The notes under the pieces are model-generated. The model was given only the letters and a program-made list of their open reading frames with translations. It searched no databases and was not told the DNA's origin. 64,000 bases of DNA from Tetracentron sinense (taxonomy: Eukaryota; Streptophyta; Magnoliopsida; Trochodendrales; Trochodendraceae), in assembly GCA_015143295.1 (NCBI GenBank), contig CM026557.1, positions 38,015,965-38,079,964 of the forward strand, given 5' to 3'. Shown in pieces: positions 22,105-32,689 of the stretch. Made by a program: the position numbers and the translations under genes. Each line of letters opens with the position of its first letter. The stretch's first letter is position 1.

Positions 22105-22344
22105 TTATCTTCTATTGTGGAGAGGATTTGGACCTGTGTAGATTTTTCTCTTTTCAGCACCAAATACTTTATCTCCATCTTCATCTCCATTTCTTCCAAA
22201 ACCACCCTTAGATTTAACAGGAGTAGTCTCAGAACCAGACCCACCTTTAAATCTGCCAAACCCATCTGCAAAACATGAAGTTTCCAACTGTAGAAGAATC
22301 AGGAGAAGAAGAGAGAGGCAAGCTAGTTCTTTTCTGAGACCCAT
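22105..22344 (-). CDS. CLE22: CLE (CLAVATA3/ESR-related) signalling-peptide precursor, CLE22-like
   Basis: A 79-residue secreted precursor. Residues 1-27 are a signal peptide (MGLRKELACL, a run of Leu/Ile, then CFADG). The variable middle is Gly/Ser/Lys/Asp-rich. The C-terminus is EKRKIYTGPNPLHNRR, where RKIYTGPNPLHN is the 12-residue CLE box (GPNPLHN core) cut out as an extracellular ligand of LRR receptor kinases. Tyr at box position 4, where most CLEs have Pro, recalls Arabidopsis CLE22 (RRVFTGPNPLHN); family membership is firm, the exact paralogue tentative. I chose the Met at 22344 because the signal peptide starts there. The same frame stays open 38 codons further upstream, but that part is a run of Phe from GAA repeats in the leader. 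Single exon, as in most CLE genes, and the only host gene for many kb. Confidence 0.88.
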   Translation of the reverse strand: MGLRKELACLSLLLLILLQLETSCFADGFGRFKGGSGSETTPVKSKGGFGRNGDEDGDKVFGAEKRKIYTGPNPLHNRR

Positions 22345-23040
22345 TTGTTTCCTTGTGAGAACCCAGATTATGGCATGGGATCTTGTCAGCTCAAAACCCC
22401 AGAAGAGAAAGAAGAAGAAGAAGAAGGAGAAGCACCTTTCTGTTTGGATCTGCCTCAAAAGGTCTCTATCTAATAAAAAGCTGAAGAGAGGGGTGTAACT
22501 GTAGTTTGAGGGAATCCAAGTGAGAAGACTCCAAGGATTAGTATATCCAATACTTTTTAGTGTAGGGTTCTGCTTTGTTTGTTAAATACATTGGAGTCTG
22601 AAGAGGAGGTTGGTCAAAGAGGGGGTGAGAGTCAAAATGCATAGGGTTTGCTGCCTGATTCAAATTAAATTTGGTGCAGAGGCTGTTGGAAGCTTCTTTG
22701 ACTACTCATAGAACCCATTTTTCTACAACCAGAGAGAGAGAGAGAGAGAGAGCGAGAGACTTCTTGGAGTAGCAGCTGTATATATCTTCTACTTGGGTGG
22801 TTTCCACCAAAAAAAACAAAAACTACTTAGGGTGTCAGAGAGAGAGAGAGAGAGAGAAAAGATGGATTACTTGTTCTTCTTGTGTCTTCAACTTGGGTGG
22901 TGGTTTTGGTGTTAGTGGTGTTGTGTGTGTTTGAGAGAGAGAGAGAGAGGGAGGGAGAGGTTTTTAACCTAAAATCTCAAGGCGAGAGAGAGAGAGAGAG
23001 AGAGAGGTTTTTAACCTAAAATCTCAAGGCTTCCTTCTCA
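22345..23040 (-). promoter_or_regulatory. CLE upstream region with four GA-repeat tracts and a 29-bp duplication
   Basis: GA/AG tracts lie at about 22731-22752, 22837-22857, 22933-22950 and 22984-23006. A minus-strand TATA-like GATATATACAGC lies near 22785, which would give a leader of roughly 430 nt. A 29-bp direct repeat (GAGAGGTTTTTAACCTAAAA and on) occurs at 22955-22983 and 23002-23030. GA repeats in plant promoters are bound by BBR/BPC factors (family knowledge); a regulatory role here is inference. Confidence 0.5.
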
Positions 23041-24522
23041 ATCTTCATCAGTCTTGGGTCAGGTGAGATAAACCATTTTCTTGTTTTTCCTTTGTTTTAT
23101 AACTTGTTAATTTGTTGGGCAGATAAATATAAGCCTGGAATGTGGGGGAAATGAAATATGTATGCATACATATTACATAGTCCTCATATATATTAGTGTG
23201 TGTGTTACATGATAACATTTCCACCAAATTATGTACACATGATAACAAAATATTCACATACATCAAATACACAAACAAAGCGTGCATTCCAGAGGGCAAA
23301 ACTACCTTATTAATCCTTTACAAAAAAAAAAACTACTTTGCCATGACTATAATCAAAATGCTGGTTTGTTGAATGACCTTTTCTTCTCTAATAATACATC
23401 TATTAAGTTAAAAAAGGAATTAACTATTTAGAACACATATAAGAAAAAACCATCACCCAGATTGATAATCTGTTGCACCAAGCTTAAGGTACATGGGTCA
23501 GAATTGCAATATTGGATCAGGTTGAGCATAGACCGGATCAAGAAGGCTCTTAACCTGAACTAAACGGGTCAAAAAGATAACCCTGAACCCAACCCATTAT
23601 ATAGTCTCTCACCCCTAATTTGCACGCCTAACCCGTTTAAAATAAATATATTATATTTTAAATAATTTATACATGTAAGAGATTTATAAGTATTAATAAA
23701 ATAGCTAGGTATTATGGTGGAGAGTGGATGACCGTCGACCTAGCATTGCTCATGGTGCATTGGGATGGAAACCCAAACCCAAACCCAAACCCAAACCCAG
23801 CACAACTATAAATTGGCTGAGAAAAACTAACTAGAATCTGACTCACAGGTCCAAAACCTCGACCCTAATCTGAAAAACTATGGAGGTTAATTGACAGGTG
23901 TGACAAGAAATTTCCACCCATTTATAGGGGTGGGGCCAATTTAGTATGATGGAGGACACGTCATAAATTTGGATAAATAAAGGTTAAAATATCACATTTA
24001 TGATAAAATTAACTAAAATAAAATGAGACATTAAGGTTGATTTAACGATCAAAAACAAAAGATCTAAGAAATCATTAAGAAAGAAAAATAGGAGTTGGAG
24101 GTGGGCCATAGTGAGGTAGGAGGTGAGTATGTCTAGTGCTCATATTCTAAGAAGAAATGATGGTGCCTTAGATCACTTTTATTCTTTGAAGGAAGATCAG
24201 TCACATGAAAGTCATAGACAATCGATTTCAGCACCCCAAAAGAGCCCCAATAATCCTGAAACCAACCTAGTAAAAATTCTGAAAAATCTTCTTTAAAGAT
24301 TACTGATTCCTTTCAAATATCAAGCATGATTTACATAATCTCTCCAAACTTACAGTCCCTAGCCAAGTCTGATGCCAACCCTATGAATATACCCCCTTAC
24401 CCAAAACCTGACCCGTTTACAACAGGTTCAAATAGACAAATTCGAACCCAACCCAACCCAACCCAACTCTCCCCAGCACAACAATATTAATCTACCTTTA
24501 ATACATATTGGAAACAAATATT
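23041..24522. other. Intergenic with hAT-like GGGTT/AACCC-rich fragments
   Basis: No gene seen. Fragments of the TAGGGNTG hAT family occur at about 23490-23613 (ending CACCCCTA) and 24350-24480. A (CCCAAA)5 tract lies at 23768-23798 and AACCC repeats near 24450-24470. The short open frame at 23048-23299 has no content. Confidence 0.5.
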
Positions 24523-25254
24523 TGGGCCCATTTGGTTTGAATTATTGCAGTCATAAACAATTATATTGATAAGCGTTGTCATAAATAAACATTTTTGTCA
24601 ATATTTTCTGATATTTGTATCGTTTGGTTGGCACTCTGTCGATAAGTGAATATCTAGGTGGCATTTGGATTTGATTTTTTTGGCCAAAAATCAATTCTGA
24701 TAAAATTGATTGTGTAGAAATTTATGATCAAATAATCATTTTTCAAATAATAGTGTTAGGAGAATATAAAGTTAAGAGAGTCACCTACGTATTCTTCGAA
24801 CACTATTATTTGAAAAAATGATTATTTGACCATTAATTTCTAATCAATCAATTTTACCAGAATTTGACCATTAATTTCTACACAATCAATTTTACCAGAA
24901 TTGATTTTTGGCCAAAAAAATCCAATCCAAACACCCCACTAGTCATTTTTTTTAAATGTTATTTTGGTCATTTAAAAAAAAGAATTTTTTTAGAAATCAC
25001 AAACAAAAGCTTAACGGATCTTGTAGGCCCTTATTGAATGCTAAGTTTGGGTGCTTACAATAATTTTCAGAAAGGTACATAAACAGTTATACCGCCCCTG
25101 ACCAGATTTTGAAATCACCAAGTTAATTCTATAATCGGTTATTGCATAAGCGCTTATGATGAGTCGAACCAACTGCTATTATCATGATATAATTCGAACA
25201 TGAGCGAATAAAGTCCCAAATAAGCGCTTCTAATAATCCAAACCAAACGAGCCC
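24523..25254. mobile_element. hAT-like non-autonomous element interrupted by a MITE
   Basis: Inverted ends GGGCCCATTTGGTTTGAAT and, reverse-complemented, GGGCTCGTTTGGTTTGGAT, at about 24523 and 25254. Mirrored inner motifs include ATAAGCG, on both sides. The 24658-24938 MITE is inserted inside. No clean target-site duplication. Confidence 0.55.
24658..24938. mobile_element. MITE, 281 bp, nested; family also at 31946 and 47995
   Basis: The long inverted arms run from GTGGCATTTGG / GGGGTGTTTGG inward through TTTTTTTGGCCAAAAATCAA, AAATTGATTGTGTAGAAAT and CAAATAATAGTGTT. The right arm carries a 38-bp internal duplication (AATTTGACCATTAATTTCTA). CTAG stands at both flanks. Superfamily unassigned. 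Confidence 0.72.
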
Positions 25255-25764
25255 AAAGTATTTATACATATACAAGTATATATAACCGTTTATCACTGCT
25301 TGCCGGGTGATCTGTAGTCAACCTGAACCGAACCTAACCCGTTTCCACCCCTAGTTTTTGAGTGCTAACAGGTTTGAATGGAAACAAGCAAAGATCAAAT
25401 CCTTGAGGGACAATGTCGTTATGAGTACATAGAAAATCATTAGGACAGAGAATATATGGTGGGTAAGCAATGAGGAGGGTTCCTCCTTTCTTTCTTGCTT
25501 TTCCCAGTCAAAGTCATGGGTGCTAGCATCATTGGAACATCAACTACTACATGAAATATCAAATTATGGACTTGAAAATGGCAAGCTTGATTAATGGTTA
25601 ATCATATTTTGGGAGCCCATTTAGCTGTCACAACTTAGGCATGTTCTCCATTAAGCATCATTAGCAATTGATGTTAACAGACGGGGCGCTGGAGCGGGCG
25701 AGGACTGTAAATCATACATTATTCGATCACAAACTGCGTAACACATCGCAACGCCCCATATCTA
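25255..25764. other. Intergenic, no gene seen
   Basis: Contains the right end of a TAGGGNTG-type hAT element (ACCCGTTTCCACCCCTA ending at 25353), whose other end I could not pair. Confidence 0.4.
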
Positions 25765-25896
25765 GCTACAAACACAATTATCCATGTTTAGCACGTCTGA
25801 CAAAAAGAAGGCACTGCTCCATGCCTGCTGGGTGGTTAGCAAGTCGATCTGCAAAACATCCTGGAAATCAGGCAGCAACCTTCTGGCATATGAGAT
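25765..25896 (-). pseudogene. Exon-like segment of an unrecognised gene
   Basis: On the minus strand a textbook splice acceptor (T-rich tract, then TTTTCAACAG) ends at 25897 and is followed by 44 open codons: ISYARRLLPDFQDVLQIDL, then LTTQQAWSSAFFLSDVLNMD, then a stop. Composition is unlike the flanking AT-rich DNA. I do not recognise the family. The neighbouring exons are missing, so this is probably a gene fragment left by duplication or transposon capture. It could also be a chance frame. Confidence 0.3.
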
Positions 25897-25999
25897 CTGT
25901 TGAAAATAAAGAAATAAATCAAATAAAAAGCACACAAAATGCAGGATTTATGTGGTTCACCCAATGTAGTTGGGCAGATGATCGTCTTCTTCACTAGTT

Positions 26000-26215
26000 A
26001 CATGAAGGGGTGGAGCCAGGCTTCTCTTGTAGTGGGGCCAACAATGGGGGTTCCAAAAAAAAAATAATTTGAGGGTCTAGTCCATGGGCCATTACATTTG
26101 TTTGTATCCATTTGTAAAGAATATATTTTTTCTCGAAAATTTAGGGGGTTAGAGTCCCCCGTCGCCCCGGCTCTTCCCCTCTCCCAGTCCACACCCCTAT
26201 TATTGCTATACATGG
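26000..26215. repeat. GGGGTGGAGCC-type repeat, about 215 bp
   Basis: Starts AGGGGTGGAGCCAGGCTTCT and ends with the inverted GTCCACACCCCT. It interrupts a repeat whose halves GATTTATGTGGTTCACCC (about 25945) and ATTTACAAGGATTCTCCC (about 26268) lie on either side. A related element is at 54751-55200. Confidence 0.45.
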
Positions 26216-26420
26216 GCCTCATGTGGGTGAGGGCCCAATGTGGTTCTGTCCCTGATCACAAGCAAAATTTACAAGGATTCTCCCTCTTAACTCTCACGCA
26301 CTCAACAATCTCTCTTAAAACCTTAACCCGAATATAATATTATATATCTATATATATACCTCCTAGTATCCAAAATACCCCTTGTACAAAAAAAAAAATT
26401 CCGGGTTGTGGGGCACTGCC

Positions 26421-27026
26421 TAGGGGTGGTTATTGAACAAAATATTCGTGAACTACTCGGGCTCGGCTTGTAATTAAAAGCTTGAGTATCGTTCTTTTAT
26501 TAATTAGTAAATGAGCTGAGCTTGAACACCATTTTCGAACTCGTTTAGTAAATGAGCCGAGCTTGAACACACCCTTGCTCGGTTTGATAAAAGCTCGGTT
26601 TGATTATATATACATATTAACCTATTAAAATATTTAAAATATACTTATTTCATTTAAATATTAAAATTAAGTACATGTATTATATACTAGTAAAGATTCA
26701 TAGTATATAATGTATTTTAAACGATAAGAATACCATTTATATAATTATAATCTTATACTAAAATTTTAGTTAACACCGTGATTTCTTTGCCTATGATAAT
26801 AAAGTGGAATTTTTACCTAATATAAATAGCTATATCCAATAAAACAAGCTGCTCATGAACTACTCGAGCTCAGCTTGAGTTCGCGCGGCTAGTAAATCTC
26901 GAGCTCGTTTATTTAATAAACGAGTCAAGCTTGAACATGATTTCTGAGCTCGTTTAATAAACGAACAAGCTTGAACACACCATTACTCAGCTTGGTTCGG
27001 CTCGGCTCGGCTCGATATCACCCCTA
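26421..27026. mobile_element. hAT-type non-autonomous element, 606 bp
   Basis: Ends TAGGGGTGG at 26421 and CACCCCTA at 27026. The flanks GCACTGCC (26413-26420) and GTGCTGCC (27027-27034) are an 8-bp duplication with two differences. The interior has GAGCTCG and AATAAACGAGC hairpins and mirrored GCTCGGCTCG tracts around an AT-rich middle. Confidence 0.72.
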
Positions 27027-27034
27027 GTGCTGCC

Positions 27035-27559
27035 CCCTGCAACCCCCTAGTCAATGCAGCGTAGAGAAGGACCCGCAGGTAACAGAGTCTTAGTGATAAC
27101 AGTACTGGAGTCTAGCTCAAACTGAATATAAGGCACCTCTGCACAACAAGACCATGGTATAGGCAGTTGATGTTGAGCTAAGAGATTAATCACTGTTGTG
27201 GAGTCTCTTGTACGTTCATAATTTAGTGGTCCCTCAAGCTCCTAAGGCCTGAGAGGTCCGACTGAACAGCGATAGATCTGCCATGGGAGCTCTAGGACCC
27301 ACCAGCCCCTGTTGGTCCAAGGTGGCCCTCTTGAGTATATTCCATGTTAACGGTCATATTGATCTCATATCCCTTCTGAATGGCATTTCTCTCTCTGACC
27401 CTTCATAGACAAGTCACCGTTTGGGCTTGAGTCGAGCTTACCTACCTACCCCAAAAAGTAGTTAAGCTTTCGATCATTTTCAAGTCATGGGCTTGACTTT
27501 ACTGAAACCTTGAGGTCACGAGTTTGATTTCGGCTTATCTACCCAAAAAGTGAAAGGAA
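27035..27559. other. Intergenic, no gene seen
   Basis: Mixed-composition sequence without sustained frame. GAGTTTGATTTC near 27516 is B-box-like but without a matching A box. Confidence 0.4.
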
Positions 27560-27905
27560 AATTGGTCTAGGTATGCTCGTTTAGGAGGAGGTCAAGGGAT
27601 CGATTCCCAGGGAAAAAAAAAGTAATGAATTTGAAAATTCAGGGGGTTTTTTGTTTTTTGTGAGAGATATGCAGTTAGGCTGCAACCCAATTAGTAGGTT
27701 AGTATTTGTTTTAAATCATGGGCGGGTGGAGATGACAACACACACACCCACCACTAGAAAGTAGCAACTAATGTAGATAAATGATAAGATTGTTGGCCAC
27801 CCTTCAGGATTTATACCAGCTTTCCTGGTTGTGTAATATAAGGGGATTTGCACAGCCAAGGGACTTAGTTGGGTACAGGCCCGGATACCCTCTTTAAAAA
27901 AAATA
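27560..27905 (+). mobile_element. Possible tRNA-derived SINE remnant
   Basis: TTGGTCTAGGTATGC (A-box-like, about 27571) is followed by GGGATCGATTCCC (B-box, about 27597), then a diverse body ending GGATACCCTC and a short A-run at 27893-27905. No target-site duplication found. Confidence 0.35.
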
Positions 27906-28551
27906 GAAAAAAGAAAATTATAAGGTATTTGTAGAGATAACTACATGGGAAAGGAAAATGCTAGTTACATTTTCTTTTGAACTCACTTTCGAAAAGACCT
28001 ATTATTATTTTTCATTAAGAGAAAGATACTTCAATAAATAAATAAATAAATAAAAGATAACTGTTTTGACTGGGTTGTCAATGGGCCAAGCAAACCAGGC
28101 TTGGCCCAGGCTCGTGTTGGGCCCATTCTAAATGAGCTTGATATACCATAGGCCCAAGTCCTACCCTTTTTAGTTGGGTTGGGCCGGACTGGACCGGGCT
28201 GGAGCGCCCCATCTATACTAATTAAAGTATATAATAGTGTATATATAAAATATATAATTATTTTATAATATATAAATATAAGTAATATAATAATAGTGAA
28301 CATTGAAAAATAATAATAATAAATTAATAAAACAAAAATTACCAAAAAAAAACCATTATTATACGCATAATAGTGTACAATGGGTATTGTAAAAAAAATT
28401 TAGTATTGTAATATGAATTGAAATATTTTATTATTGTAATATGTCGAAATGAGTTGAGATATTTTTAAATGATATGTTATATATAAAATGGTATATAAGA
28501 GTTAGATGCTTGTATTATATTGTATTATATTATATATATATATATATATAA

Positions 28552-30474
28552 TCTATTAACTAAATATAAGGCAGACTTTTTTCTCCCCTCCTCCTTTTGC
28601 CACGTAGGATTATAATGTTCTCATCTTATGACACATGTCACACTGATCACCTTTGTTCTTCTCATTCTCAAACGACACACCTCTCTCCGCCTCTTTCCTC
28701 TATCCTCAAACGACACAACTCTTGTGAAGAGTTATCTCAAACGTATAGATTAATATTAAACTCTTAATTCAAGAGAAATAGAGATATGTTGATCAGGCAC
28801 CTTATCCCTATCACGTTTTTTTCTCTCAAAACCCTCAAACCACACTACTCTTTGCCAGAGTTCCCAATAACCTCATCCCTCTTCCCTATTAAAGGGCCGG
28901 AAGTGAGAAAACTTGCGTGCGCTACCTTCTTCTTCTCCATTGAGGCAGCGATATTTTGTTCTCCCATATCGCTTTGTTTGCCCATTACTCCGGTTGGGCA
29001 TCCAACAGGTACTCTATCTACTCTGTTTTCTATTTCTTGTGATTTTAAATATCAGGTCTATCCCTACGGACACAAGTTTCACGTAAACAGGTTTTTGGCA
29101 AAAACACAAATTCTTACAAACCAAACAACTTTCACAGACACAGGTTGAAAACCAAACGATTTAGGCAGGGGCAGATTGATTCCCATATCGCGGCATCGGC
29201 GGAGCAGCATTCATTTTTTATCTCATTACTCCCGCTACGTATCCTACAGGTACTCAACCTACTCCGCTTTATATTTTTTCTGTTTATCGGGTTTTTTTAA
29301 CCAATATATCCCTACGGACACAAGTTTCACATACACAGGTTGAAGAACCAGTTGATATCTACAGGGACTCAACCTACTCAGCTTTCTATTTTTTCTGTTC
29401 ATCGAGTTTTTTTAAACAATGTATCCTTACAGACACAAGTTTCACATACACAGGTTGAAGAACCAGTTGATATTGGCAGAAACACAAATTCTTGCAAACC
29501 AAAATTTCACTTGGTTTTAGATATACAGGTTACAGAACCTTTCTATTTGGGCATAATCACAAATACTCAAGAATTTTAATTCCACATAAACAGATTGATG
29601 ATCTCATTCTAATTTTTTTCCCGTACCTAACCCTTATGCTTCTAAACGATCACAAGATGAATCGCTCCCGAACCAATAGAAAAGAGATTGCAAGTTTCGA
29701 AGTGACCTTTAGAGGGTTTGAGATATAAATGAAGGGTGGGGAGAAAAGGTCAAGGTGTGGAGAGTTGCAGATGAAGCATATATATTGTAGTTTGGAGTGG
29801 AATTATGTACATGGTGGGTCTTTATCATTAGATAGATGCATCTTTATCATTATATGGTTTTAGCTCTGTTTAGTGTTGGCGCATGTGGAGAGTCATCCCG
29901 ATCAGAGCCATGTTTTGGAACAATAAGTTACTAGGGGTGTGGTATCGTTCTTCACATTGAGAATCGCTGATAGTTAAACATCCTCAGTATGTTTAGAATA
30001 AATTTGTTAGACCCAGATTTCTTTATAGAGAATATCAATTTTGTGACACATAAGAATTAATTCCAGATCTGCTGCGCTATCATTTTATGGGCGTTTTCTC
30101 GTTCCAAGTGGTCAATCAGAATTTTTGATTTTCAAATTTCAAATGCATGATACATACGTGCTTTCAAACATTGTGCATATGTAATCATTTTTACCCTTAG
30201 TTGTTACTAAATTAGTGAGTAATTCCTGCATGGTGCGACTCACTAAAAATATCTTTCTTTAGCGCTGGATTGTTATAATCAAACATAATTAGTATCATAT
30301 ATTATAGATTAATGATTGTTTTTTTTATATATCCACCTTCATTAATTGATGATGTAGTTTATTCTAAATGTTATTTTATTTAACCTTATTAAGGTAAATT
30401 TTGGTTGATTTTTTTTCCTTTTTTTGACAATTTAGACTTTTGTAATCCTGTGCAACGCATGTGGTGTTTGCTAG
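28552..30474 (+). mobile_element. Non-autonomous Helitron, about 1.9 kb
   Basis: 5' end TCTATTAACTAAATATAAGG at 28552 with A before it; 3' end TTTGCTAG at 30474 with T after it; a weak hairpin (TGTGCAACGCATG) about 10 nt before the end. No helicase or Rep coding. The 120-codon frame at 28786-29148 has no recognisable domain. Contains the tandem repeats at 28977-29500. The weaker hairpin makes this call less secure than the two mini-Helitrons. Confidence 0.65.
28977..29500 (+). repeat. Diverged tandem repeats inside the Helitron
   Basis: The phrase TATCCCTACGGACACAAG recurs at 29059, 29307 and (as TATCCTTACAGACACAAG) 29422. The last two units are 115 bp apart and share CTCAACCTACTC, TTTTTTCTGTT and ACACAGGTTGAAGAACCAGT. 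The first unit is more diverged, 248 bp away. Confidence 0.75.
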
Positions 30475-30973
30475 TATATAATATATCGGGCTGGGTCTAC
30501 CCAAGCTTTTAGTTTCCAAGCCCTAGCCCAAGAAATTGAGTCTGGCCCAAGTCCTAGGGCCTACAATATGGGTAATGAGCATACTCTCCACTCAAAAGAG
30601 AATGCTGCTAGCATTATCCATAGGAAAAATTACCTGCCCCTCTTTTATGTTCTCTATTTTTAGCATATTTTCTTATGCTTTGTTTGTTTAGAAGGAAAAC
30701 AATGTAGAAAGAAATTTTTTATTGGAAATAATTTCTCCTCATTTATTAGAGAAAAAACTCCCCTCAAACATAAAGTAAAATTAGGAAAATAGTTGCAGAT
30801 ACATAAATTAACTTTCCTCTTGAAAATAATTTAGTGCACCTATTTGCTCTCCAAACAATCACAGCCTTAATGATATACAACTGTCTTATTTTGAAATGTT
30901 GCAGAGTAAAGAAAAAATGGGAAATGTTATGACCAAAACACTTCCTTCAATGAGATGTATTTCAACCAAGTCC
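30475..30973. other. Intergenic, no gene seen
   Basis: After the repeat remnant (to about 30590) the sequence is AT-rich with no frame or clear repeat boundary. Confidence 0.4.
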
Positions 30974-30981
30974 ATTGAATA

Positions 30982-31401
30982 TAGGGATAGCAACAGCCGG
31001 GTTAATCGAGTAACCCGCCCCGCCCCACCCCTATTGGGATGGGTTTGGGGAGCTCTTAAATGGGGCTAGGACGGGCTTGAGAATGAAATATTAAACCTGA
31101 GTCGAGTTCAAGCCGAGGATGGGTTTAAGTCGCCACGACCCGCCCCGTTTATATTGAGAAATCACTATTTTACCCTTAATTTAATCCTAAAATTATTTCA
31201 ATATATTATTTATAATATGAAATATTATCCTGACCCGTCGCTCTACCTCGTCTAGTGCTTAACGGGACAAAGACGGGGTTAAGAAGGGTTGAAAAATCAG
31301 AATCGTCCCGCCCCGACCTGAGTTTGGGATGGGGATGAGATAGGAGTTTTCCATTATGGGTGGGGTAGGGTCGGCCCAAACCCGACCTGTTGCCATTCCT
31401 A
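30982..31401. mobile_element. hAT-type non-autonomous element, 420 bp, with perfect 8-bp duplication
   Basis: ATTGAATA at 30974-30981 and again at 31402-31409. Ends TAGGGATAGCAACAG and, reverse-complemented, TAGGAATGGCAACAG. The flanks are rich in CCCGCCCCG and GGGTTTGGG; the middle is AT-rich. It belongs to the widespread plant family with ends TAGGGNTGGCAA. Confidence 0.88.
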
Positions 31402-31409
31402 ATTGAATA

Positions 31410-31701
31410 CATCAGCATGAGACTCTTATGAGGGAAATGTATGGTGTTCCAAGTAGCATAAGGATCGATTGATGCTCCTCCAACATCTTGCCACACATGC
31501 ATCCCTATACCTGTTCGATATGCTCCATATTTTTATAGTGTTCTATATAAAATAATAAGAAAGCGTAGATCAAACGAAAACTCAATTACTTGTTATAAGA
31601 ATATGAGATGACCATTCCTTCACCAAATGGCGTTAATAAAGCAATCCTTCCGTAAATGACTGATCTACTATCTTAGGTGTCCTCATAAGGGTAAATGAAA
31701 T
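31410..31701. other. Intergenic, no gene seen
   Basis: Nothing supported. Confidence 0.4.
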
Positions 31702-31709
31702 GAGGGATC

Positions 31710-31880
31710 AAGTTTTACGTGTCAGCTAGTTTAGTTGGTAAAGTCATTTGGTGTCGTACTAGAGACCTGGGATCGAATCCGACATACGTTAGGGTTGGGG
31801 GGTTAATGGGAAGGCGAGGGCTACCCCTCATTGTGTAGCTCATAAGTCCATGTGGTCTCCAGTGAATTTAAAAAACAAAA
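31710..31880 (+). mobile_element. tRNA-derived SINE with 8-bp target-site duplication
   Basis: A box TAGTTTAGTTGG at 31727-31738 and B box GGATCGAATCC at 31770-31780 form the RNA polymerase III promoter of a tRNA-derived head. The body runs through GGGGGGTTAATGGGAAGG and the 3' end is A-rich (AAAAAACAAAA). GAGGGATC flanks both sides (31702-31709, 31881-31888). Confidence 0.82.
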
Positions 31881-31945
31881 GAGGGATCCATGGAGTTGTA
31901 TGACTTATTTTTCTATATAGAGTCTTATTCAGAAACAAAACTTAT

Positions 31946-31995
31946 GTGGTATTTGGATTGAATTTTATTAGCTAAAAATCAATTTTGAAGATTAA
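31946..31995. mobile_element. Fragment of the 24658 MITE family
   Basis: TGGTATTTGGATTGAATTTT and GCTAAAAATCAATTTTG match one arm of the MITE at 24658-24938. Only one end is recognisable. Confidence 0.45.
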
Positions 31996-32680
31996 AACAA
32001 CTTGATTGGTTTTACAAGAAATATCTAACTTTTTTTTGTCGGATGATAATTCAAAACAATGCAAAACTATACAAATGTACGTCACTGTGAAACTTTTATG
32101 TTGTGATAAATCCCTAACTTATACACCGCACAATTACAAGTAATCTTTTCTTACTATAATAAGAATAGACAGGATGATAGGTAATATTTCTAAACTATAA
32201 TGACAATTTCTCTATCTATTCTGCCTATTTATATCCACACCAAAAGAACATTGTTTTGTTGATGAAACTCCCTTAGATGGCTCCCACAAGGTTCATAATT
32301 ACGTTATTGATAATTTTAGCTTTTTGACTAGGTGATAGAGCCAGCTGCTTGTCAACCTAGTTGCATCTATTCTTAAAATGAAAATTTTGTTAATCTTGCA
32401 TATATGATTTATGTTCAAAGAGGAAGGAACCACTTATCAATGGCCCTACCTAAGAGAATTTTTAAAAAGCAATCGAATAGTTAGGAACCATATGATCTAC
32501 TTATTATTATTCTTAATTTTTTTTTATGTGGATATTCATTTTTTCTTGAATCATTAAAGATTGTGTAGTTGGTGTTCTCATTGGCCTTTCGAAGTTCATA
32601 TCGTGGGGGGCCTATTGGTTGGTGGCCCCGTGTCAACATTCACAATTGGCTACCTCTTTTCTTTTTGTACAAGATATTAT
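31996..32680. other. Intergenic, no gene seen
   Basis: AT-rich; nothing supported. Confidence 0.4.
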
Positions 32681-32689
32681 TTATCTATT

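Larger units (their letters stand above)
28060..30590. mobile_element. GGGC-rich hAT-like element split by a Helitron
   Basis: The left part, from 28060 (GGGTTGTCAATGGGCC) to 28551, and the right part, 30475-30590 (GGGCTGGGTCTACCCAAGC, GTCCTAGGGCC), read as two halves of one repeat of the TTGTCAATGGGC family, also seen at 39231. The Helitron at 28552-30474 lies between. The outer right end is not fixed. Confidence 0.45.

Noticed and set aside
22345-22458. In-frame upstream extension of the CLE ORF (38 more codons)
   Set aside because: It encodes a Phe run from a GAA repeat and lacks signal-peptide logic. The downstream Met gives a standard signal peptide and a normal CLE precursor length.
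28209-28235. Another Helitron-like start (TCTATACTAATTAAAG)
   Set aside because: It lies inside an hAT-like repeat, and no independent 3' end pairs with it.
28786-29148. 120-codon frame as a host gene
   Set aside because: Inside a Helitron, overlaps tandem repeats, no recognisable domain or conserved start context.
31721-31800. Possible tRNA gene
   Set aside because: It has A and B boxes but no cloverleaf arms. It is the head of a SINE with a body, A-rich end and target-site duplication.
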